Assembly (NCBI GenBank): GCA_958449275.1
Contig: CAUDHE010000046.1
Coordinates: forward strand, 1 to 21,329
Source: an uncultured Alistipes sp.
GTDB lineage: Bacteria > Bacteroidota > Bacteroidia > Bacteroidales > Rikenellaceae
Length of the DNA: 21,329 nt
Direction: 5' to 3'
Positions 14,029 to 21,287 of this stretch are shown here, one piece after another; position 1 is the stretch's first letter; each line of letters opens with the position of its first letter. A program made the translations under genes and the position numbers. The notes below the pieces were generated by a model. It was given only the letters and a program-made list of their open reading frames with translations, was not told where the DNA came from and did no database searches.

Positions 14029-15117
14029 TTAGTCGAGCAGTTCGGCGATCTTCGCCTGCAACTCTTCGCCGCGCAGACCTTTGGCGATGATCTTGCCCGT
14101 GGCGCAGTCGACGAGGAAATTGGCGGGGATGCTGTTGACGGCGTAGTCGTTGCGCGCCTGATTGTCCCACGATGCGAGCGAGCTTACCTGAATCCAGTTC
14201 ATCTTCTTGCTCTCTACGGCCTTAAGCCAAGCGTCGCGGTCGCGGTCGAACGACACGCCGTAGATCTCGAATCCCTTTTTGTGATATTTGTCGTAGGCGG
14301 CTACCAAGAACGGAACCTCACCCATGCAGGGACCGCACCACGAAGCCCAAAAGTCGATGAGCACGTATTTGTTGGCCTTGTTCTCCACTACGCTCTTGAG
14401 CGAGATCTCCTTGCCCTCGGCATTCTTGTCGACGATGTCGATATAGGGATTGCCCGGCATTACTTTCAATGCCTTCTCGGCGCCCTCCTTTATCTCGGTC
14501 ATAGACTCCTGCATGTCGGCGGGCAATGCGGCGATCAGGTTCAGAAGTTCCTGAGGCTCGTAGGTGTAGAAGTTGCTGCGGATCAGATCGGCGCCGAAGA
14601 TGTTGTCGCTGTTGTCGGCTATGGTCTGTTTCTGCAAATCGGTCATCTCCTTTTCGAGCTGCTCCATCTTGGCTTCGTCCTTAGCGTCGTATGCCGCGCG
14701 AAAATCTTTGTTGATCTCGAGATTCCTGCCGTTGAAAGCGGCGCGCTTGTCGTTCAGAGGCGTTCCCGTGGCATTCAGGGCCGGATATTCGGGCGTGATG
14801 CGCACGATCTCGATGTTACCCTCTTCGAGGTATACGGGGAAGAATACGTTCGAGCGTTCGACTCCCGGTTCGCTTATCATGATCGAGGCCGAGACGGGCA
14901 GCGTCAATTCGCTGCTGCCCTTTATCACGAACGAGTTGTCGGCGATAAGAACCGAGTCGATCTTCTGCGGTTGCGCTTTGGCATCCTGGCGGACAAGCAG
15001 ATAGGCGTACTTGCCGTTTTCGAATAATTCGTCGGTGCCCTTTATGGTGTATTTGGCGCCGTTAGAGCAACTGCCGAGTATGGCGGCAGAGGCGATGATT
15101 GCGAAAATTCTTTTCAT
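14029..15117 (-). CDS. TlpA-like thiol-disulfide lipoprotein with DUF4369 domain
   Basis: Predicted exported lipoprotein of 362 residues. A signal peptide ends in a lipobox (ILGSC, acylated C17). Residues about 22-120 fit DUF4369 (PF14289), a beta-rich domain common in Bacteroidetes thioredoxin-like proteins. A charged, probably coiled-coil stretch lies at about 140-170. The C-terminal thioredoxin fold (about 235-362) has the redox motif WASWCGPC with C261 and C264 and the cis-proline region SIPANFLVD (P331). It probably reduces or isomerises disulfides in envelope proteins; partners are unknown. It follows lpxD by 46 bp with no promoter visible between, so it is likely co-transcribed with lpxD. 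A strong terminator follows its stop. Confidence 0.92.
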   Translation of the reverse strand: MKRIFAIIASAAILGSCSNGAKYTIKGTDELFENGKYAYLLVRQDAKAQPQKIDSVLIADNSFVIKGSSELTLPVSASIMISEPGVERSNVFFPVYLEEGNIEIVRITPEYPALNATGTPLNDKRAAFNGRNLEINKDFRAAYDAKDEAKMEQLEKEMTDLQKQTIADNSDNIFGADLIRSNFYTYEPQELLNLIAALPADMQESMTEIKEGAEKALKVMPGNPYIDIVDKNAEGKEISLKSVVENKANKYVLIDFWASWCGPCMGEVPFLVAAYDKYHKKGFEIYGVSFDRDRDAWLKAVESKKMNWIQVSSLASWDNQARNDYAVNSIPANFLVDCATGKIIAKGLRGEELQAKIAELLD

Positions 15118-15163
15118 GTCGTTACTGTTATGTTGTTTCTGTTTGCTTTATCGCTATCGAAAA

Positions 15164-16189
15164 TCATTCCTTTTTTGCCGATTTCTCCAATTCCGTCACA
15201 CGTTTGGCCAGATCGGGCAGATTTTTGAACACGGCGAACGAACGGTGATACTGCATGCCAGGCAGAGCGGGATAGCCGAAGCGGATCTCTCCGTCGGGCA
15301 CATCCTTGTCGAGTCCCGTCTTCGAACCGATCTTCACGCGGTCGCCTATCGTGACGTGGTCGGCGATGCCCACCTGCCCCGCGAGGAAACAGTTGCGGCC
15401 TATCTTCGAGGTGCCCGCTATGCCCATCTGCGCCGACGATACGGTGTTTTCGCCGATCTCGACATTGTGGCCCACCTGAATGAGGTTGTCGAGCTTCACG
15501 CCGCGGCGGATTACGGTCGAATCGGTCTTGGCGCGGTCGATGCAGGTGTTGGCCCCGATCTCCACGTCGTCTTCGATGACGACATTGCCCAACTGAGGGA
15601 TTTTATCGAACGAGCCGTCGGGTTTGGGCATGAAGCCGAATCCGTCGGCTCCTATGACGGCGCCCGCATGGATTATGCAGCGCGCGCCGATGCGGCATCC
15701 CTCGTAGATCTTGACGCCTGCGTATATTATGGTGCCCGCGCCGATCTTGACGCCGTCGCCTATGTATGCCTGGGGGTATATCTTGGCACCGTCGCCGATC
15801 TCGGCTCCCGCCTCGATCACGGCGAAATCGCCTACGTAACAATCCTTGCCCACGGCGGCCTTATCCGATATGGAGCACATGTTGCTTATGCCTATCTTCT
15901 GCGGCTTGGCGGCGTTATACATCTCCAGCAGCGTCACTATCGCCGCACCTACGTCGGGAACCCTGACGAGAGTGGCCGTCACGGGCTGCGAGGGACGGAA
16001 CGATTCGTCGACCAGCACGATCGACGCACCGGTAGTGTAGACGAACTGTTCGTATTTGGGATTGGTTAGATAGGTGAGCGATCCGCACTTTCCGCCCTCG
16101 ATTGAGGACACGGTGTGCACCGCAGCCGTTTTGTCGCCCTCGACGCTGCCGCCGAGCAGACCGGCTATCATTTCTGCCGTAAATTCCAT
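15164..16189 (-). CDS. lpxD: UDP-3-O-acylglucosamine N-acyltransferase LpxD
   Basis: Third enzyme of lipid A synthesis: transfers an R-3-hydroxyacyl chain from acyl carrier protein to the 2-amino group of UDP-3-O-acylglucosamine. The 341 residues match E. coli LpxD in length. The N-terminal uridine-binding domain covers about 1-100 (YLTNPKYEQFVY). The left-handed beta-helix spans about 105-300, built of hexapeptide repeats such as VIEAGAEIGDGAKI and IGDRVKIGSK. The catalytic base is H241 in LIQVGHNVEIG, and the C-terminal helix holds PALPGMQYHRSFAVFKNLPD. The gene has its own predicted promoter at 16293-16322 and a ~97-nt leader that includes the CAAG hairpin. The usual Bacteroidetes partners lpxC-fabZ and lpxA are not adjacent here. 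Confidence 0.95.
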   Translation of the reverse strand: MEFTAEMIAGLLGGSVEGDKTAAVHTVSSIEGGKCGSLTYLTNPKYEQFVYTTGASIVLVDESFRPSQPVTATLVRVPDVGAAIVTLLEMYNAAKPQKIGISNMCSISDKAAVGKDCYVGDFAVIEAGAEIGDGAKIYPQAYIGDGVKIGAGTIIYAGVKIYEGCRIGARCIIHAGAVIGADGFGFMPKPDGSFDKIPQLGNVVIEDDVEIGANTCIDRAKTDSTVIRRGVKLDNLIQVGHNVEIGENTVSSAQMGIAGTSKIGRNCFLAGQVGIADHVTIGDRVKIGSKTGLDKDVPDGEIRFGYPALPGMQYHRSFAVFKNLPDLAKRVTELEKSAKKE

Positions 16190-16230
16190 AAAGTCTCTTT
16201 CGATACGTTGAATTTCATTCCTCCATTTCT

Positions 16231-16271
16231 CGCCTTGGCAATTCGAGCAAGCTCGATTGCCCTCGGCTTAA
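16231..16271. repeat. CAAG-loop hairpin repeat, copy 2 (lpxD leader)
   Basis: The core at 16238-16260 reads GCAAT, bulged T, CGAG, loop CAAG, CTCG, ATTGC, followed by CCTCGGCTTA. It shares bulge, loop and flanks with the copy at 12987-13024. It lies between the predicted lpxD start site (about 16286) and the lpxD ATG, so it would be transcribed in the lpxD leader, read as its complement. Confidence 0.75.
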
Positions 16272-16292
16272 CGAAATGGTTGTTAACGACGA

Positions 16293-16322
16293 CAAATATA
16301 GCGATATAAATCGATACTGCAA
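16293..16322 (-). promoter_or_regulatory. Predicted lpxD promoter
   Basis: On the minus strand, TTG (16322-16320), a 19-bp spacer and TATATTTG (16300-16293) match the Bacteroidetes consensus. The leader to the ATG at 16189 would be about 97 nt. Confidence 0.6.
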
Positions 16323-16388
16323 CACCGCGCGTTACTATCGCCTACGAAAAAAACGGTTTCGCGGCATCGGACTTGCGCGACTGCGGCG

Positions 16389-16868
16389 TCATCGGCAGGC
16401 AGGCAAATACTCTTCGATGCGGATGCCTTCGGGCATCATGTCGCTCACGTCGCGGCCGAAGGCGAGAAGTTCGCGCACCGTCGACGACGCTATGTCGGTC
16501 AGATCGGGCGGCGTGAACAGTACCACGGTCGTTATGTCGGGGAATATGCGGCGATTGATCTGCGCCATGGTGCGTTCGTATTCGAAATCGACCGTATTGC
16601 GTACGCCGCGTACGATGGCTGCGGCTCCCGCGTGTCGGGCCAGTTCGCCCGTGAGTGTATCGTAAGCCACGCACTCCACTCTCGTCTCGTCGGCATATAG
16701 GTCGCATATCAGCCTCCTGCGGTCGTCGAGCGCGAGCAACGACTGTTTGCGGCAGTTGTCTCCTATGGCTATCACCACCTTGTCGAAAAGGTCCAAAGCC
16801 TCTTTTACCACAGCCTCGTGACCTCGGGTGAACGGATCGAACGATCCGGGGAATATCGCTGTTCTCAT
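16389..16868 (-). CDS. coaD: Phosphopantetheine adenylyltransferase CoaD
   Basis: Fourth step of coenzyme A synthesis: 4'-phosphopantetheine plus ATP gives dephospho-CoA. The 159-residue product has exactly the typical length. The N-terminus MRTAIFPGSFDPFTRGHE holds the nucleotidyltransferase TxGH motif (T14, H17). Further family blocks are NCRKQSLLALDDR, AAAIVRGVRNTVDFEYERTM and DIASSTVRELLAFG, the last a match to the ISSTxVRE signature. The frame is open far upstream to 17237, but that extension crosses the divergent gene and its promoter, so the ATG at 16868 is chosen. It is divergent from the antiporter gene and lies upstream of lpxD on the same strand, separated by 199 bp that hold lpxD's own promoter. 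Confidence 0.95.
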   Translation of the reverse strand: MRTAIFPGSFDPFTRGHEAVVKEALDLFDKVVIAIGDNCRKQSLLALDDRRRLICDLYADETRVECVAYDTLTGELARHAGAAAIVRGVRNTVDFEYERTMAQINRRIFPDITTVVLFTPPDLTDIASSTVRELLAFGRDVSDMMPEGIRIEEYLPACR

Positions 16869-16888
16869 CGTTCCGATAGGTTTTGCCG

Positions 16889-16896
16889 CAAAAGTA
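16889..16896 (-). promoter_or_regulatory. Possible coaD promoter -7 box
   Basis: TACTTTTG on the minus strand matches TAnnTTTG 21 bp before the coaD ATG. No good -33 box was found 19-21 bp upstream, so confidence is limited. Confidence 0.4.
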
Positions 16897-17037
16897 TTAA
16901 GAATTTGCGAAACGGCACGCACATTGCGGACAAATAGTGTGCGTCGTGCGGGCGGGATTTCCGATATGCAACATTTTTTGGCCGAATAAGCCGAGCGATT
17001 GCCCTTTCGTTTTCGCCTCGTTTTTCGACTTTTATTG

Positions 17038-17045
17038 TATATTTG
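17038..17045 (+). promoter_or_regulatory. Predicted promoter -7 box for the antiporter gene
   Basis: TATATTTG lies 25 bp before the ATG at 17071. The -33 region is T-rich (TTTTC near 17010-17014) but its spacing is long. Confidence 0.5.
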
Positions 17046-17070
17046 CCGCACCAATTCAATACAAATCATT

Positions 17071-18372
17071 ATGTACGAAATAGAATTATGGGCTCTTATC
17101 CCTTTCGTTCTCATGCTGTTGAGTATTGCGGTTCTGCCGCTTGCCGCCGCAGAGTGGTGGGAGAGCAATCTGCACAAACTGTGCGTCGCCGTCGTGCTGG
17201 CACTTCCCGCGGGCATATATTTGGTCGCTAACGGCATGGGCGACCGACTCGAGCATCAGATGCTGTACGACTATCTGCCGTTCATCATCCTGCTCTGTTC
17301 GCTGTTCGTGGTCACGGGCGGCATCGACATCGAGGGCGACATCGAAGCCACGCCGAAAACTAACACTTTGATTTTGGCTGTCGGATTCCTGCTCGCGTCG
17401 TTCATGGGCACCACGGGAGCGGCCATGCTGCTCATACGGTTCATCATCAACATCAACAAGCAGCGCACCCACAAGACGCACACCATTCTCTTCTTCATAG
17501 CGTTGATCGCCAACTGCGGAGGTGTGCTCACGCCGCTCGGCGATCCCCCGTTGTTCCTGCTCTATCTGCGCGGCGCGCACTTCACGTGGTTCCTGTCCAT
17601 GCTGCCCGAATGGCTCTTCACGGGAACGGTGCTCCTGGCCATATACTATTTGACCGACCGCCATTTCCACGGCAAGGAGCCGCAGGCGGCGCTTATAGCC
17701 GACAAGACCGAGGTGACGCGCCTCCGACTGTCGGGCGGCATCAACGTGCTGTATCTGGCGGCCGTAATCGCCGCGGTGTCGTTCGTCAACCAGTCCTACA
17801 TACCGAGCATGGCCGATGAAAACGCACCGCTGTATATGAAATTCCTGCGCGAGATAGTTCTCGTCGTCATAATATTGCTTTCGGTGTTCACTACCGATCG
17901 CCGGACGCGCGAACGCAACAACTTTACGTGGGGACCCATCATCGAGGTCGGATTCCTCTTTATCGGAATTTTCGCCACGATGACTCCCGCACTGCTGTTC
18001 CTCAACACGCACGCCGCCAAACTGGGCTTGCACTCTCCGTGGCAATTCTTCTACGGTGCGGGCAGTCTGTCGGCATTTCTCGACAATGCTCCCACGGCCG
18101 TGGCGTTCCACACCGTGGCCAAGGGATTGCCCGAGATTCCCGACGCCGTTTACGTGGCGGGCATACCGCAGACGCTGTTGCGAGCCATAGCCTTGGGGGC
18201 GGTGTTCTTCGGAGCCATGACCTACATCGGCAACGGTCCCAACTTCATGGTAAAGGCCATAGCCGAGCAGAGCGGGATCAAGATGCCCGGATTCTTCGGT
18301 TACATGGTCAAATTCTCGCTGGTGGTGTTGCTGCCCGTCTACGTATTGGCGCAGCTCATATTCCTGCGCTGA
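17071..18372 (+). CDS. NhaD/CitMHS-type sodium:proton antiporter
   Basis: A 433-residue polytopic membrane protein of the ion transporter superfamily, close to the CitMHS_2 type usually annotated as sodium:proton antiporter in Bacteroidetes. About ten to twelve hydrophobic segments are visible. Signature blocks are FMGTTGAAMLLIRFIININK (111-130), ANCGGVLTPLGDPPLFLLYL (147-166), the helix-break motif SAFLDNAPTAVAFHTVAKG, and YIGNGPNFMVKAIAEQSG. The paired TGAA and NAPT regions are the two inverted re-entrant halves expected of this fold. Na+/H+ exchange is inferred from family, and citrate or another anion as substrate cannot be excluded. The frame extends upstream to 16999, but the ATG at 17071 lies after the -7 box and starts MYEIELWALIPF, so it is chosen. 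Confidence 0.87.
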   Translation: MYEIELWALIPFVLMLLSIAVLPLAAAEWWESNLHKLCVAVVLALPAGIYLVANGMGDRLEHQMLYDYLPFIILLCSLFVVTGGIDIEGDIEATPKTNTLILAVGFLLASFMGTTGAAMLLIRFIININKQRTHKTHTILFFIALIANCGGVLTPLGDPPLFLLYLRGAHFTWFLSMLPEWLFTGTVLLAIYYLTDRHFHGKEPQAALIADKTEVTRLRLSGGINVLYLAAVIAAVSFVNQSYIPSMADENAPLYMKFLREIVLVVIILLSVFTTDRRTRERNNFTWGPIIEVGFLFIGIFATMTPALLFLNTHAAKLGLHSPWQFFYGAGSLSAFLDNAPTAVAFHTVAKGLPEIPDAVYVAGIPQTLLRAIALGAVFFGAMTYIGNGPNFMVKAIAEQSGIKMPGFFGYMVKFSLVVLLPVYVLAQLIFLR

Positions 18373-18397
18373 TGCGCTGCCGTAATAAATAGAATGC

Positions 18398-18422
18398 GCC
18401 CCGCGACTGCTCGTCACGGGGC
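18398..18422. terminator. Probable bidirectional terminator between convergent genes
   Basis: GCCCCGCGAC (18398-18407), loop TGCTC and GTCACGGGGC (18413-18422) form a 10-bp stem with one mismatch, which becomes a G-U pair when read from the minus strand. Moderately T-rich tracts follow on both sides. It sits in the 68-bp gap between the antiporter and ThuA-like genes. Confidence 0.6.
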
Positions 18423-18440
18423 ACATTGTTTCTGCGGCGG

Positions 18441-19367
18441 TTATCGTGCGGGTGCTCTGTAACCGCGACGCAATGACACGGATTTGTCGGTCGGAAAATC
18501 CGACGGCACAGGCTGTTTTACCTTGCCCGTGGCGGCCCACTCGGCACCGCGCAGCAGCAGGGTCTGAAACCCCGCGCATTGCATGGCGGGATTGTCCTCT
18601 AACGTCGGGCCGCAATGACCAAGCATTATGTGGAATATGCGCGCCTTGCCGTAGTCTACCGTGAATACCAACGGCTCCTCGCGTCCCGATCCGCCCGTTT
18701 TTTCATCGGCATGTCCCGTGTAGAGCAGATCGCGCACGTTGGCGGGGCCGCGCATACGATCGTACATTTCGTCGCGCGCGTGTATCCAGTTGTCGGGCAA
18801 CCCTTTGGTTATGGGATGGTCGGCCTTGCGGCAGTGCATCGGATACTCGCGCTGCGCGCCGTGCGAACCGCCCGCACCCGCGCCGTTGTCCAGAACGGGA
18901 ATATCGTTTATGAGGTAATAATATGGACCCGATGTCTCGTTGCGTCCCTCCCATCCGCCGAGTGCGATGATCTTGTTGAACTCGGGCCAGTCGGCGAATG
19001 CGTTGTCGGCCGCATGGTAAATCACCACGCCTCCGCCTTTGCGGACATAGCGCAGGAAGGCTTCGTCGGTCTCTGTCGGCCAGCGGTCACCGTTGTAGTC
19101 GAGCGCCACTACATCGTATCGGTCGAAATCGGGTCTGAAGCCGCTCATGTCGCCGCCCGCCTCGGGCGTGAGGGCTATGTCGACGTCGAAAAGCCCCGAT
19201 TGGTCGAATATCAGACGCAGCACCCGATGGCTCACCTGCCAGTTGTGATTGTTTTGGCCCGAGACTATGAGGAGCCGCATTTTTTTCGGTTTGGCCTGCG
19301 CATCGAATGCGATGACGACTGACATTGTCGCCATCAGCCACAGAATCAATTTCGAATGAAGTTTCAT
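18441..19367 (-). CDS. Secreted ThuA-domain protein
   Basis: A 308-residue protein with an N-terminal signal peptide (hydrophobic core about 7-21, likely cleavage after AQA at 25), so it should act outside the cytoplasm. The rest is a ThuA domain (PF06283), a class I glutamine amidotransferase-like fold. Typical blocks are MRLLIVSGQNNHNW (30-43), KGGGVVIYHAADNAF (110-124), IALGGWEGR, HPITKGLPDNWIHARDEMYD and RIFHIMLGH. ThuA was named for trehalose utilisation in Sinorhizobium, and relatives occur in sugar-degradation loci of Bacteroidetes; the enzymatic activity of this branch is not well settled, so no substrate is given. It has its own good promoter at 19410-19440 and ends at a shared terminator facing the antiporter gene. 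Confidence 0.87.
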   Translation of the reverse strand: MKLHSKLILWLMATMSVVIAFDAQAKPKKMRLLIVSGQNNHNWQVSHRVLRLIFDQSGLFDVDIALTPEAGGDMSGFRPDFDRYDVVALDYNGDRWPTETDEAFLRYVRKGGGVVIYHAADNAFADWPEFNKIIALGGWEGRNETSGPYYYLINDIPVLDNGAGAGGSHGAQREYPMHCRKADHPITKGLPDNWIHARDEMYDRMRGPANVRDLLYTGHADEKTGGSGREEPLVFTVDYGKARIFHIMLGHCGPTLEDNPAMQCAGFQTLLLRGAEWAATGKVKQPVPSDFPTDKSVSLRRGYRAPAR

Positions 19368-19409
19368 GGGAGAAGTCGTTAAAATGGGTTAAAGTAGGGT
19401 AGTCGATCG

Positions 19410-19440
19410 CAAATTTAATAAAAATAGAGTTGTCGGGCAA
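19410..19440 (-). promoter_or_regulatory. Predicted promoter of the ThuA-like gene
   Basis: On the minus strand, TTG (19440-19438), a 20-bp spacer and TAAATTTG (19417-19410) match the Bacteroidetes consensus. The start site near 19403 gives a ~36-nt leader. Confidence 0.6.
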
Positions 19441-19511
19441 CATTCTGCCGCCAAAAGCAGGGTGACGAATGCCGCCTTTCGCTGTCGTCGAGATGCGGCG
19501 CCACACGGTTC

Positions 19512-21236
19512 TTATCGGCTTGCGCTTTCGTCGAATATTCCCGTCACTTCGGTCGATACCTCACCCAGTACTCCCGCATTGCCGTTGACGGCCGACTGCA
19601 CCTTCACGAAGTCGATGTAGCGCAGGTCGGCGGGCTTGCCGTCGAGCGTCATGGCATTGCTTATCTTGAAATAGGTTTTGCCGTCCTTGCGCTCGGCCGT
19701 GAGATTGTCGCTGCCGATGTTGTCGGCATATCCCCATTCGTACGGATCGTTGGACCACATTTCGCCTTGCGTGGTATTCTGTGCCAGTCTCGTTCCGTAA
19801 TAGGTGTGCGATTCGAGCGGCAGCCACATGGGGTAGTAGTAATCCTGCGGATGGAATTGCGCGAGATAGTTCACCGTGCCTCTGCCGCCGATATTGTCGG
19901 TCCAGCGCACCGACTGTCCCGCAGCCGAGGGTTTGTAGTAGGTCACGGCATACTCCTGCATGGTCTGCTCCTTGCCCGTCTCGCTGCCGCGCAACTCGTA
20001 CCACTCGTCGTCGGGAATGCTGTTGCCGTTCACATCCTGCATGACCCATACTATTCCGGGTTCGTTGCTCGTGTCGATCTGGTTGCCCGCGACGGAAAAT
20101 TCGTAACCTCCGTCGTTGGCTATGCTGTGATCGAATGCCGCTATTACGTATCCGCCGAATCCGCCGAGCGAGAGTTCGAGTCCTTTGCGGAGACGGTTGC
20201 GGGCGTAATCGTTCGCCTCGTCGAATGTGCTCTGTCCCGAATATCCCGCTGTCGCGACGTCGTTCACGAATTGTCCCGGTGCGGGCATGAACTCCACGAC
20301 CTCGGCGGCCGACTCTCCGACGGTCGCAATGGCGCGGTCGGCCTCGCGCGGGTAACACGTGACCTCTATTTCATGTTCGGTCGTCGTCACGGCGCCCTCC
20401 GACTTGTCGGTTACGCATATGCGCACCTTGTACGTTCCTTCGGCTTCGGGGCTGAAGGCGAACATGCGTCCGTCGCATCCCTGTTGTAATCGGCCGTCGA
20501 CGTACCACGAGTATTCGGGGGCGAAAGTGTTTTCGACCAAAGGACGCAGGAATATGGTGCGGCCGAGCGATACGCTGCGTTTCGACGGGTCGTGGCCGTA
20601 GCACGAGGGGATGAAAGTTATCTTCGCCTTCACGCCGTCGGTGACTTCGACGGTAATCTTTCGTTCCGACGTGCCGTCCTCGTTGGCGGCGGTGAACAGC
20701 AGGGTATGCACTCCTGTTGCGGTCTGTACGAAGGTGTAATCCTTTTCCGCCGATACGGGATCTTCGCCGCCGTCGAGATACCATGCGTACGACGGAGTAT
20801 CCTCGCTCTGCACCTCGGGTTCGAAGCGATATTCGTGTCCCGCCGCCACGGCGATGCCTTCGGCGGGAATATCCAAAGCGATTACGGGCGGTGCGAGTCT
20901 CATGACCTCGATCCTCAGCTCTTCTTCCGCACGACCGTAGCCGTTTTCGACGCGAAGGGTCACATACACCGTTCCCTCCTTGTCGAACACATGTTCGAAT
21001 ACGGGGCGGTCCGACACCGTTTCGCCGTCGATGATCCATGCGAACGAGGCTCCCTCTCCGTTTTTCACACTCGGGGTTACGGTGATGCTTCGTCCCGCTT
21101 TGACGACGTATACGCCCGACTGTTCGTCGAGCGTGATTACGGGCGTGAGATCCTCCTCCGCGATCACGCCGTCCTTGTTGCAGGCCGACAGTATGGCGAG
21201 GGCGATTATGGCCGATAAACTGAGCAGTTTTTTCAT
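19512..21236 (-). CDS. Lipoprotein with three PKD-like repeats and a conserved C-terminal domain
   Basis: A 574-residue predicted surface lipoprotein. The signal peptide ends in the lipobox ILSAC (acylated C19). Three Ig/PKD-like beta repeats follow at about 34-111, 115-198 and 200-296, each with an aromatic core such as SFAWIIDG, SYAWYLDG or EYSWYVDG. The C-terminal ~275 residues form a separate domain containing ANDYARNRLRKGLELSLGG, the Asp/Asn-rich DVNGNSIPDDEWYELRGSE, which may bind calcium, and YIDFVKVQSAVNG near the end. I recall this C-terminal type in Bacteroidetes cell-surface proteins, some beside vitamin B12 uptake genes, but nothing in the window confirms that. It begins 51 bp after the end of a partial gene on the same strand, so it is probably mid-operon. 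Confidence 0.85.
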   Translation of the reverse strand: MKKLLSLSAIIALAILSACNKDGVIAEEDLTPVITLDEQSGVYVVKAGRSITVTPSVKNGEGASFAWIIDGETVSDRPVFEHVFDKEGTVYVTLRVENGYGRAEEELRIEVMRLAPPVIALDIPAEGIAVAAGHEYRFEPEVQSEDTPSYAWYLDGGEDPVSAEKDYTFVQTATGVHTLLFTAANEDGTSERKITVEVTDGVKAKITFIPSCYGHDPSKRSVSLGRTIFLRPLVENTFAPEYSWYVDGRLQQGCDGRMFAFSPEAEGTYKVRICVTDKSEGAVTTTEHEIEVTCYPREADRAIATVGESAAEVVEFMPAPGQFVNDVATAGYSGQSTFDEANDYARNRLRKGLELSLGGFGGYVIAAFDHSIANDGGYEFSVAGNQIDTSNEPGIVWVMQDVNGNSIPDDEWYELRGSETGKEQTMQEYAVTYYKPSAAGQSVRWTDNIGGRGTVNYLAQFHPQDYYYPMWLPLESHTYYGTRLAQNTTQGEMWSNDPYEWGYADNIGSDNLTAERKDGKTYFKISNAMTLDGKPADLRYIDFVKVQSAVNGNAGVLGEVSTEVTGIFDESASR

Positions 21237-21287
21237 TGTCTTTAAATTTTTCGTTTGTGCCGCGTATTTCCGACTCCGGTGCAGCGG

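Noticed and set aside
13609..15027. Long open frame on the plus strand opposite the tlpA-like and ruvC genes
   Set aside because: It is antisense to two well-supported genes and its translation has no family motif. Long shadow frames are expected in this GC-rich, codon-biased sequence.
16338..16380. Possible intrinsic terminator of coaD (seven-T run on the minus strand near 16347-16353)
   Set aside because: The T-run is real but I could not draw a clean stem directly before it, so it is not listed as a feature.
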